A stretch of DNA of 10,338 nucleotides, from positions 1 to 10,338 of the forward strand of contig CAJZGQ010000033.1 in assembly GCA_916048115.1 (NCBI GenBank). The letters are read 5' to 3'. The notes under the pieces were generated by a model. It had not been told where the DNA came from and did not search any database. It saw only the letters and a program-made list of their open reading frames with translations. Made by a program: the position numbers and the translations under genes. Positions 1-5,731 of this stretch are shown piece after piece; position 1 is the stretch's first letter; each line of letters starts with the position of its first letter. Source of the stretch: an uncultured Streptococcus sp. GTDB taxonomy: Bacteria > Bacillota > Bacilli > Lactobacillales > Streptococcaceae.

Positions 1-55
1 TGATAAAAAGAAATAAACTTTTTAAAAAGAAATCGTTTTCTATTTCTGATAATTC

Positions 56-84
56 TTGTTATTTTCAGTAGAATCTTTTATAAT
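56..84 (+). promoter_or_regulatory. Sigma-A promoter of the serine hydrolase gene, leaderless arrangement
   Basis: A -35 box TTGTTA (56-61) and a perfect -10 box TATAAT (79-84) are separated by exactly 17 bp. A start point about 7 nt after the -10 falls near position 91, and the ATG of the next gene is at 94. No Shine-Dalgarno-like purine run lies between the -10 and the ATG. The message is therefore predicted to have a 5' leader of 0-4 nt. Confidence 0.7.
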
Positions 85-93
85 TAATCTCGT

Positions 94-1161
94 ATGAAAA
101 AATATTTTAATCTACGCTCGATCATGATTGCGATCAGTATTCTATTGTGCTTAGTGGGAACAAGCGCACTGGGCTACTTGCATGTTACGCAACCAACAGC
201 ATCAGCAATTGAAAAAAAAGCAAAGAAAACAAAAGAAGCAAAAGAAAAAGATATAGAAAAGTCTACGCCTGAGACGAAAAAACCACGTGTCAAATCTCCT
301 GAAGCCAAGCAAGCAGTAGTAGACGCAGACATGGAAACGATGAGTGCTTATGGCCTTGTCTATGATTATGCTAATAAGGGTTTGGTAGAGGTTGTCCAGG
401 ATTTTCTAGCGGAAAGTGGAATTGATCCGTCACAAGTTGCCTTCACGTATCGCAATGCCATTACAGGAGAGCAATTTGCCATGAATGATCTTCAACCAAT
501 GACGGCAGGAAGTACCTATAAGCTACCGTTGAACATGTTGGTGGTGGATGAGGTCACAAAGGGGAAACTCAATTTAACAGATCGGTTTGACATTACCAAC
601 ACCTACTATGAATATGTAGGGGAACATGACAATTACGTTGCTGCCTTTGATGGAGCCATGTCTATCCCTGATATGCAACGCTATTCATTAGTATACTCTG
701 AAAATACCCCTGCTTATGCCTTGGCAGATCGTTTAGGGGGAATGGAGCAAGCGCGCAAGTTATTCAGTCGCTATGGTCAATCTCGCTCACCAGAAGTCAA
801 AACCTTTAGCGAAGATAATAAAACGACAACGGATTATTATATCCATGTATTGCAATATCTTTGGAATCATCAAGAAAAATATGCAGATTTGTTGGAATTG
901 ATTGGGGAGTCTTTCCCAGGTGAGTACTATAAGAAATTCTTGCCAGATTTGGTCATTCAACAAAAACCGGGCTATGTTGCGGAAGCGCTCAATGTGGATG
1001 CCATTGTCCATGAATCGACCCCTTATTTGGTTGCCATCTATACTGCAGGACTGGGTGGAACGACCCCAGAAAGTTCTGAAATCAGTGGTGTTGGTCTTTA
1101 TCAATTGGGAGAACTAGCTTATGTCATCAATGAATGGCATCGTGTGAATATGAATGAATAA
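94..1161 (+). CDS. Membrane-anchored SxxK serine hydrolase (class A beta-lactamase-like fold)
   Basis: Predicted extracellular, membrane-tethered serine hydrolase of 355 residues; its substrate is unknown. Residues about 8-28 form one hydrophobic segment after a basic start (signal anchor, no lipobox seen). A Lys/Glu-rich linker follows at about 40-70, and the catalytic domain runs from about 85 to the end. The nucleophile motif is S140-T-Y-K143. The SDN-like motif is S202-E-N204. In the position of the KTG box is K291-P-G293, followed by a strand (YLVAIYTAG) typical of this fold. I do not see the omega-loop ExxLN motif of true class A beta-lactamases, so antibiotic hydrolysis is unlikely and a cell-wall or unknown ester/amide substrate is more plausible. 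The start at 94 is supported by the promoter placed directly before it; there is no ribosome binding site. The gene is separated from flp by a terminator, so it is probably not part of the ADS. Confidence 0.8.
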   Translation: MKKYFNLRSIMIAISILLCLVGTSALGYLHVTQPTASAIEKKAKKTKEAKEKDIEKSTPETKKPRVKSPEAKQAVVDADMETMSAYGLVYDYANKGLVEVVQDFLAESGIDPSQVAFTYRNAITGEQFAMNDLQPMTAGSTYKLPLNMLVVDEVTKGKLNLTDRFDITNTYYEYVGEHDNYVAAFDGAMSIPDMQRYSLVYSENTPAYALADRLGGMEQARKLFSRYGQSRSPEVKTFSEDNKTTTDYYIHVLQYLWNHQEKYADLLELIGESFPGEYYKKFLPDLVIQQKPGYVAEALNVDAIVHESTPYLVAIYTAGLGGTTPESSEISGVGLYQLGELAYVINEWHRVNMNE

Positions 1162-1168
1162 TTGACGG

Positions 1169-1200
1169 AAGGTCTGAGGGTTGCTCAGACCTTTTCTTCT
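1169..1200 (+). terminator. Intrinsic terminator after the serine hydrolase gene
   Basis: A perfect 10-bp stem (AAGGTCTGAG at 1169-1178 with CTCAGACCTT at 1184-1193) encloses a 5-nt loop and runs into TTTTCTTCT. It starts 7 bp after the stop codon and separates this gene from flp. Confidence 0.9.
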
Positions 1201-1285
1201 ATCACAGTAGCATAAAATTCACTTGGTGTTTCGAAATACTTTTCTGTTTTAAAGAGGCTTCTTTCCCTCTTCTATCAAAAAAATA

Positions 1286-1313
1286 TGTTATACTAATTAA
1301 TAGTAATAAGAGG
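1286..1313 (+). promoter_or_regulatory. Extended -10 promoter and ribosome binding site of flp
   Basis: TGT followed by TATACT (1286-1294) is an extended -10. The -35 region at 17-bp spacing (CCTCTT, 1266-1271) does not resemble TTGACA. That CCTCTT is the right arm of a small inverted repeat with AAGAGG at 1252-1257, which could be an operator but is weak. The Shine-Dalgarno site AGAGG (1309-1313) lies 10 nt before the ATG at 1324. The rest of the 162-bp gap back to the terminator shows nothing I can assign. Confidence 0.6.
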
Positions 1314-1323
1314 AAGTATAAAC

Positions 1324-2013
1324 ATGATTACAAAGGAAGATTACCAGTTGGTCCGCTCGCATCCAGCCTTCTCTGCGTTGCCAGTGGAGCTATTTGATAA
1401 ATTAGCTGTTGAAATTCATGCTAGGGATATCCAAAAAGGACAAATTTTATTTTATGCAGGAGATAAGCGGGATCGCATTTTTCTTCTTTCAAAAGGTTTT
1501 GCTCGCATTGAGCAATTCGATTCGTCTGATCAATTTTCCTATATGGATTATATCAAGAAAGGGGCCCTGTTCCCTTATGGAGGGATGTTTCAGGATGAGC
1601 GTTACCACTATACAGCTAGTGCGGTGACAGATTTGCGTTGTTTCGTTATCCCCGTCAACCTCTATGAATCATCTGCCCAAGAGAGTAAGGAGCAGTTGCT
1701 CTTCATTACGAGAAAGCTCTCGTCAATTTTAGAATTTCAAGAGTTGCGTCTACGTAATGTCGTGACAGCTAGTGCCAGTGAGCGTGTGGTTCAATCTTTA
1801 GCTATCTTGTGTAAGGACTATGAAAGTTTAGGAAATCAACTTCCATTTCCAATCAGTATGAAGGAATTGGCCAAATTAGCGGCCACAACCCGAGAAACCG
1901 TCAATCAAGTTTTAAAGAAACTCATCGATTCTCATAAGATACAATATGAAAGAAAACAATTAACCTTTCTAGATACAGCCTACTTTTTAAATAGTTTTAA
2001 AGAGATCAATTAA
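1324..2013 (+). CDS. flp: Crp/Fnr-family transcription regulator Flp
   Basis: A 229-residue DNA-binding regulator. Residues about 15-125 form the cyclic-nucleotide-binding-like beta-roll (GQILFYAGDKRDRIFLLSKG at about 39-58 is the typical glycine-spaced core). A dimerisation helix follows at about 125-155. The C-terminal winged helix has its helix-turn-helix at about 178-200 (KELAKLAATTRETVNQVLKKL), with R190-E-T-V in the recognition helix as in Crp/Fnr proteins. There are only two cysteines, C106 and C163, and no N-terminal cysteine cluster, so an Fnr-type iron-sulphur sensor is not supported. Whether C106 and C163 could form a redox-active pair cannot be told from sequence. Its place directly upstream of arcA matches flp of oral streptococci, where I recall Flp being needed for full anaerobic expression of the ADS. 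The gene has its own promoter and terminator, so it is monocistronic. Confidence 0.87.
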   Translation: MITKEDYQLVRSHPAFSALPVELFDKLAVEIHARDIQKGQILFYAGDKRDRIFLLSKGFARIEQFDSSDQFSYMDYIKKGALFPYGGMFQDERYHYTASAVTDLRCFVIPVNLYESSAQESKEQLLFITRKLSSILEFQELRLRNVVTASASERVVQSLAILCKDYESLGNQLPFPISMKELAKLAATTRETVNQVLKKLIDSHKIQYERKQLTFLDTAYFLNSFKEIN

Positions 2014-2036
2014 TTTGTTGATCTTTTTTATTTTTG
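2000..2036 (+). terminator. flp terminator overlapping the flp stop codon
   Basis: The stem pairs 2000-2009 with 2018-2027 (core AGATCAA/TTGATCT, one G-U pair). The 8-nt loop 2010-2017 contains the TAA stop (2011-2013), and a T-rich tract runs to about 2036. The terminator is thus partly inside the coding sequence and isolates flp from the arcA promoter. Confidence 0.75.
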
Positions 2037-2038
2037 TA

Positions 2039-2056
2039 AAAAAATATATATTCATA
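2039..2056. promoter_or_regulatory. Candidate ARG box (ArgR operator) upstream of arcA
   Basis: Read on the minus strand, these 18 bases are TATGAATATATATTTTTT. They match the ARG-box consensus WNTGAATWWWWATTCANW at 16 of 18 positions, with a perfect left half and a degraded CA in the right half. A further TGAAT half-site lies at 2120-2124 (minus strand). The site is about 110 bp upstream of the predicted -35, a position that suits an activator or a looping regulator. AT-rich DNA makes chance matches easier, so support is moderate. Confidence 0.45.
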
Positions 2057-2084
2057 AAAATAATATAAAAGACAAAATATGCAA

Positions 2085-2098
2085 AGAAAACGCTTCAT
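2085..2098. promoter_or_regulatory. cre-like site 1 (candidate CcpA site)
   Basis: AGAAAACGCTTCAT matches the cre consensus TGWAARCGYTWNCW at 12 of 14 positions, with the central AACGCTT intact. It lies about 70 bp upstream of the predicted arcA -35. Against the stricter TGWAANCGNTNWCA form it fits less well (10 of 14). Confidence 0.4.
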
Positions 2099-2166
2099 AT
2101 TAACTAAAAAATAGGAATAATTCAAAATAATGCCAAATTCTTTGCATTAAAAAAGTAGAATCCTTC

Positions 2167-2195
2167 ATGAAAGCGGTACCAATTGGTGATAAAAT
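2167..2195 (+). promoter_or_regulatory. arcA promoter (extended -10) with two flanking palindromes
   Basis: TGA plus TAAAAT (2187-2195) is an extended -10, with ATGAAA (2167-2172) as a -35 at 17-bp spacing. Two perfect palindromes overlap it: TTCATGAA (2164-2171) on the -35 and ACCAATTGGT (2178-2187) in the spacer. Either could be a regulator site; neither is a canonical Fnr box (TTGAT-N4-ATCAA). The predicted start is near 2202, giving a leader of about 49 nt that ends in the strong Shine-Dalgarno site AAGGAGG (2237-2243), 7 nt before the arcA ATG. Confidence 0.55.
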
Positions 2196-2201
2196 AAAAC
2201 C

Positions 2202-2215
2202 TGTAAACGGGATTA
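2202..2215. promoter_or_regulatory. cre-like site 2 at the predicted arcA start point
   Basis: TGTAAACGGGATTA matches TGWAANCGNTNWCA at 12 of 14 positions, with a perfect left half TGTAAACG. It lies on or just after the predicted transcription start, a usual place for CcpA repression. This fits the known glucose repression of streptococcal arginine deiminase operons. Confidence 0.45.
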
Positions 2216-2250
2216 GGTAAGCTAAACCGCAAGAAAAAGGAGGACTATAG

Positions 2251-3480
2251 ATGTCTACACACCCAATTCATGTTTTCTCAGAAATTGGAAAACTGAAAAA
2301 AGTTTGTTTGCACCGTCCAGGTAAAGAGTTGGAAAACTTGATGCCTGACTATCTTGAACGTCTTCTTTTTGATGATATTCCTTTCTTGGAAGATGCTCAA
2401 AAAGAACACGACGCATTTGCTGAAGCACTTCGTAACGAAGGTATCGAAGTACTTTATCTTGAACAGTTAGCTGCTGAGTCATTGACTTCTCCAGAAATTC
2501 GCGATCAGTTCATCGAAGAATACCTTGAAGAAGCGAACATTCGTGGACGCCAAACAAAAATTGCGATCCGTGAATTGCTTCACAGCATTGAAGACAACCA
2601 AGAATTGGTTGAAAAAACAATGGCAGGGGTTCAAAAAGCTGAACTTCCAGAAATTCCTGAAGAAGCAAAAGGATTGACAGACCTTGTTGAATCTGACTAT
2701 CCATTTGCTATCGACCCAATGCCAAACTTGTACTTCACACGTGACCCATTTGCGACAATTGGTAATGCAGTATCATTGAACCACATGTACGCAGATACAC
2801 GTAACCGTGAAACTTTGTATGGTAAATACATCTTCAAATACCACCCAGTTTACGGTGGAAAAGTTGAACTTGTCTACAACCGTGAAGAAGATACTCGTAT
2901 CGAAGGTGGAGATGAGTTAGTACTTTCTAAAGATGTATTGGCAGTTGGTATCTCACAACGTACAGATGCTGCATCAATCGAAAAATTGTTGGTAAACATC
3001 TTTAAGAAGAACGTTGGCTTCAAAAAAGTATTGGCCTTCGAATTTGCTAACAACCGTAAATTCATGCACTTGGATACAGTATTCACAATGGTGGACTACG
3101 ATAAATTCACCATCCACCCAGAAATCCAAGGTAACCTTCGCGTCTTCTCTGTAACTTATGAAAACGAACAATTGAAGATCGTTGAAGAAAAAGGTGATTT
3201 GGCTGAATTGCTTGCTGAAAACCTTGGTGTTGAAAAAGTTACATTGATCCCTTGTGGCGATGGCAATGTGGTTGCTGCTGCTCGTGAACAATGGAACGAC
3301 GGTTCAAATACTCTTACAATCGCACCTGGTGTGGTAGTCGTATACGACCGTAACACAGTCACAAACAAGAAATTAGAAGAATACGGACTTCGTTTGATCA
3401 AGATCCGCGGAAGTGAATTGGTTCGCGGTCGTGGTGGACCTCGTTGTATGTCAATGCCATTTGAACGTGAAGAAATCTAA
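2251..3480 (+). CDS. arcA: Arginine deiminase
   Basis: Cytoplasmic enzyme that hydrolyses arginine to citrulline and ammonia, the first step of the ADS. The 409 residues are the usual full length. It has the guanidino-group-modifying fold with the expected catalytic set: D165 in F162-T-R-D165, E218 in I-E-G-G-D, H273 and D275 in H-L-D-T-V, and nucleophile C399 in the C-terminal G-G-P-R-C-M-S-M-P motif. The N-terminal segment ([18 protein letters not shown]) is the standard start of the family. The ATG at 2251 lies 7 nt after AAGGAGG. Codons are strongly biased (AAC, GAA, CGT, TTC), as expected for a highly expressed gene. The reading frame is intact, unlike the broken arcA I recall from some pneumococcal strains. 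It is first in the arc operon, so the promoter region with the ARG-box and cre candidates should govern it directly. Confidence 0.98.
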   Translation: MSTHPIHVFSEIGKLKKVCLHRPGKELENLMPDYLERLLFDDIPFLEDAQKEHDAFAEALRNEGIEVLYLEQLAAESLTSPEIRDQFIEEYLEEANIRGRQTKIAIRELLHSIEDNQELVEKTMAGVQKAELPEIPEEAKGLTDLVESDYPFAIDPMPNLYFTRDPFATIGNAVSLNHMYADTRNRETLYGKYIFKYHPVYGGKVELVYNREEDTRIEGGDELVLSKDVLAVGISQRTDAASIEKLLVNIFKKNVGFKKVLAFEFANNRKFMHLDTVFTMVDYDKFTIHPEIQGNLRVFSVTYENEQLKIVEEKGDLAELLAENLGVEKVTLIPCGDGNVVAAAREQWNDGSNTLTIAPGVVVVYDRNTVTNKKLEEYGLRLIKIRGSELVRGRGGPRCMSMPFEREEI

Positions 3481-3491
3481 TGTAGAAGACC

Positions 3492-3526
3492 GAGAGCTGG
3501 TCTTGAGGGATCAGCTCTTCCTTCTT
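3492..3526 (+). terminator. arcA-arcB intercistronic hairpin (weak or leaky terminator)
   Basis: Arms 3492-3502 and 3509-3519 form an 11-bp stem (nine Watson-Crick and two G-U pairs) around a 6-nt loop. The following bases, CCTTCTT, are a poor U-tract. This suggests attenuation or mRNA 3'-end protection rather than full termination, giving arcA more transcript than the genes behind it. Confidence 0.5.
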
Positions 3527-3563
3527 ACTGATCAATACTAGAAAGAAATAGGAGACAATTAGA

Positions 3564-4580
3564 ATGACAAATTCAGTGTTCCAAGGACGTAGCTTCTTGG
3601 CAGAAAAAGACTTTACACGCGCAGAGTTAGAATACCTCATCGGACTTTCAGCTCACTTGAAAGACCTTAAAAAACGCAACATCCAACACCACTATCTTGC
3701 TGGAAAAAACATTGCACTTTTGTTTGAAAAAACTTCAACTCGTACTCGTGCTGCCTTCACAACAGCAGCTATCGACCTTGGTGCTCACCCAGAATACCTA
3801 GGTGCAAACGACATCCAACTTGGTAAAAAAGAATCTACAGAAGATACTGCTAAAGTTCTTGGACGTATGTTTGACGGTATCGAATTCCGTGGTTTCAGCC
3901 AACGTATGGTTGAAGAATTGGCTGAATTCTCAGGTGTTCCAGTATGGAATGGTTTGACTGACGAATGGCACCCAACTCAAATGCTTGCAGACTACTTGAC
4001 AGTTCAAGAAAACTTTGGACGTTTGGAAGGTTTGACACTTGTATACTGTGGTGATGGCCGTAACAACGTTGCGAACAGCCTTCTTGTAACAGGTGCTATC
4101 CTTGGTGTGAACGTACACATCTTCTCACCAAAAGAACTCTTCCCAGAAAAAGAAATCGTTGAATTGGCAGAAGGATTTGCAAAAGAAAGTGGCGCTCATA
4201 TCTTGATCACTGAAGATGCTGACGAAGCAGTGAAAGGTGCAGACGTACTTTACACTGACGTTTGGGTATCTATGGGTGAAGAAGACAAATTTGCAGAACG
4301 TGTTGCCCTTTTGAAACCTTACCAAGTAAACATGGATTTGATTAAGAAAGCTGATAACGAAGACTTGATCTTCTTGCACTGCTTGCCAGCCTTCCACGAT
4401 ACAAACACTGTTTACGGTAAAGATGTTGCTGAAAAATTCGGCGTAGAAGAAATGGAAGTTACTGACGAAGTGTTCCGCAGCAAATATGCTCGTCACTTTG
4501 ACCAAGCTGAAAACCGTATGCACACAATTAAAGCGGTTATGGCAGCTACTCTTGGTAACTTGTACATTCCAAAAGTTTAA
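3564..4580 (+). CDS. arcB: Ornithine carbamoyltransferase (catabolic)
   Basis: Cytoplasmic enzyme, 338 residues, that phosphorolyses citrulline to ornithine and carbamoyl phosphate, the second ADS step. The carbamoyl-phosphate-binding signature is S58-T-R-T-R62 (preceded by FEKT), with H136-P-T-Q139 as the second phosphate/carbamoyl contact. The ornithine side has the S236-M-G-E loop and H272-C-L-P275. The length is full. The gene order between arcA and arcC marks it as the catabolic enzyme; some annotators call it argF. The ATG at 3564 follows AGGAG (3550-3554) by 9 nt. Codon bias is as strong as in arcA. An intercistronic hairpin lies before it and a terminator after it, so its transcript level is probably set separately from both neighbours. 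Confidence 0.97.
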   Translation: MTNSVFQGRSFLAEKDFTRAELEYLIGLSAHLKDLKKRNIQHHYLAGKNIALLFEKTSTRTRAAFTTAAIDLGAHPEYLGANDIQLGKKESTEDTAKVLGRMFDGIEFRGFSQRMVEELAEFSGVPVWNGLTDEWHPTQMLADYLTVQENFGRLEGLTLVYCGDGRNNVANSLLVTGAILGVNVHIFSPKELFPEKEIVELAEGFAKESGAHILITEDADEAVKGADVLYTDVWVSMGEEDKFAERVALLKPYQVNMDLIKKADNEDLIFLHCLPAFHDTNTVYGKDVAEKFGVEEMEVTDEVFRSKYARHFDQAENRMHTIKAVMAATLGNLYIPKV

Positions 4581-4603
4581 GACTTAACCGTATACCAACA
4601 GCT

Positions 4604-4648
4604 ATAGGGGCTGGACTGCTAGCTTTAGTCCTGCCCCTATTTTTTATA
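4604..4648 (+). terminator. Intrinsic terminator between arcB and arcC
   Basis: The lower stem ATAGGGGC (4604-4611) pairs with GCCCCTAT (4633-4640). After one T-T mismatch, the upper stem GGACT (4613-4617) pairs with AGTCC (4627-4631). The loop is 9 nt. A run of six T residues follows directly. This is a good rho-independent terminator in the middle of the operon, so arcC must depend on read-through or on a promoter I cannot see. Confidence 0.8.
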
Positions 4649-4662
4649 GAAAGGGAAAATTC

Positions 4663-5607
4663 ATGTCAAGAAAAATCGTCGTTGCTTTGGGAGGAAATGC
4701 TATTCTCTCATCTGATCCTTCTGCGCAAGCTCAACAAAAAGCACTTGTAGAAACAGCTAAACACTTAGTTAAATTAATCAAAAATGGGGATGAGTTGATC
4801 ATCACTCATGGAAATGGTCCTCAAGTAGGGAACCTCTTGCTCCAACATTTGGCTGCAAATTCTGAAAAGAACCCAGCTTTCCCACTTGATTCATTAGTTG
4901 CTATGACCGAAGGAAGCATTGGCTACTGGCTTCAAAACGCTCTTCAAAATGCTCTTCTTGAAGAAGGAATTGAAAAAGATGTGGCTTCTGTTGTGACACA
5001 AGTCGTTGTTGATAAGAACGACCCAGCTTTCGTTAACCTCAGCAAACCAATTGGCCCATTCTACTCAGAAGAAGAAGCAAAAGCAGAAGCTGAAAAATCA
5101 GGTGCAACTTTCAAAGAAGATGCTGGTCGTGGCTGGCGTAAAGTTGTGGCTTCACCAAAACCAGTGGATATCAAAGAAATCAATACCATTCGTACTTTGT
5201 TGAACGACGGTCAAGTCGTGGTAGCTGCTGGTGGTGGCGGTATCCCGGTTGTGAAAGAAGCAGATGGTAGCTTGACTGGTGTTGAAGCGGTTATCGATAA
5301 AGACTTTGCATCTCAACGTTTGGCTGAATTGGTAGAAGCAGACCTCTTCATCGTCTTGACTGGTGTCGATTATGTCTTTGTGAACTACAACAAACCAGAC
5401 CAAGCGAAATTGGAACATGTGAATGTGGCTCAATTGGAAGAATATATCAAACAAGACCAATTTGCACCAGGAAGCATGCTTCCTAAGGTGGAAGCTGCCA
5501 TTGCCTTTGTAAATGGTCGCCCAGAAGGAAAAGCAGTTATTACATCACTTGAAAACCTTGGAGCTTTGATTGAGTCTGAAAGTGGAACAATCATCCAAAA
5601 AGACTAA
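4663..5607 (+). CDS. arcC: Carbamate kinase
   Basis: Cytoplasmic enzyme, 314 residues, that transfers phosphate from carbamoyl phosphate to ADP, yielding ATP plus carbamate (which breaks down to ammonia and CO2). This is the energy-yielding step of the ADS. The amino-acid-kinase fold is clear: A8-L-G-G-N-A13 near the N-terminus, H49-G-N-G-P-Q-V-G56, K128-P-I-G131 in the family-specific subdomain, G190-G-G-G-I-P-V196, D212-K-D-F, L232-T-G-V-D, and G270-S-M-L-P-K275 near the end. The start follows AAAGGGA (4650-4656), a weaker ribosome site than those of arcA and arcD. No terminator is visible after the stop. It is the third gene of the operon, behind a strong intercistronic terminator. Confidence 0.97.
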   Translation: MSRKIVVALGGNAILSSDPSAQAQQKALVETAKHLVKLIKNGDELIITHGNGPQVGNLLLQHLAANSEKNPAFPLDSLVAMTEGSIGYWLQNALQNALLEEGIEKDVASVVTQVVVDKNDPAFVNLSKPIGPFYSEEEAKAEAEKSGATFKEDAGRGWRKVVASPKPVDIKEINTIRTLLNDGQVVVAAGGGGIPVVKEADGSLTGVEAVIDKDFASQRLAELVEADLFIVLTGVDYVFVNYNKPDQAKLEHVNVAQLEEYIKQDQFAPGSMLPKVEAAIAFVNGRPEGKAVITSLENLGALIESESGTIIQKD

Positions 5608-5646
5608 TGAAAAATTAGGAAAAAACTAGTATTTTAAAGCTTATTG

Positions 5647-5655
5647 TGATAGAAT
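5647..5655 (+). promoter_or_regulatory. Candidate internal promoter for arcD-arcT (extended -10)
   Basis: TGA plus TAGAAT (5647-5655) forms an extended -10 in the 124-bp gap between arcC and arcD. The -35 at 17-bp spacing (TAGTAT, 5627-5632) is poor. A start near 5662 would place the 25-bp palindrome at 5672-5696 in the 5' leader. A separate arcDT transcript, as I recall being described for pneumococcus, would fit. A cre-like sequence GGTAAGCGTTTTAC (5665-5678, 11 of 14) overlaps the left arm of the palindrome. Confidence 0.4.
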
Positions 5656-5671
5656 AAGTCTATAGGTAAGC

Positions 5672-5696
5672 GTTTTACAAGAGACTCTTGTAAAAC
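5672..5696. repeat. Perfect 25-bp palindrome upstream of arcD
   Basis: GTTTTACAAGAG (5672-5683) is followed by one central A and its exact reverse complement (5685-5696), giving 12-bp arms without mismatch. No T-tract follows, so it is not a normal terminator. It could be an operator for a dimeric regulator, or an mRNA hairpin protecting or regulating the arcD message. The arcD Shine-Dalgarno site AGGAGG (5719-5724) lies 23 nt further on. Confidence 0.7.
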
Positions 5697-5731
5697 ATCA
5701 CTCACACTTTGTTGCGTTAGGAGGAAGACAA

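Noticed and set aside
787..1104. 105-codon minus-strand frame in the serine hydrolase gene
   Set aside because: Shadow of the real frame, with no ribosome site or promoter and no sensible protein features.
94..1161. Beta-lactam resistance gene
   Set aside because: SxxK and SxN are shared by many wall enzymes; the omega-loop ExxLN motif is missing and KTG is replaced by KPG.
2018..2187. Fnr box (TTGAT-N4-ATCAA) for Flp upstream of arcA
   Set aside because: The only TTGAT here (2018-2022) is in the flp terminator stem and has no ATCAA partner at the correct spacing. No canonical box was found.
2014..2250. Possible riboswitch or small RNA in the arcA upstream region
   Set aside because: Very AT-rich, with no conserved aptamer-like stems; the predicted leader is only about 49 nt. 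Protein operators explain the visible structure better.
2255..3640. Several 64-105 codon frames on the minus strand of arcA, including one crossing into arcB
   Set aside because: They lie opposite a highly codon-biased, clearly functional gene, lack ribosome sites and encode no recognisable domains. They arise from the codon bias of arcA.
4125..4523. 132-codon minus-strand frame inside arcB
   Set aside because: Phe/Cys/Val-rich composition typical of the antisense of a biased gene; no start signal and no family features.
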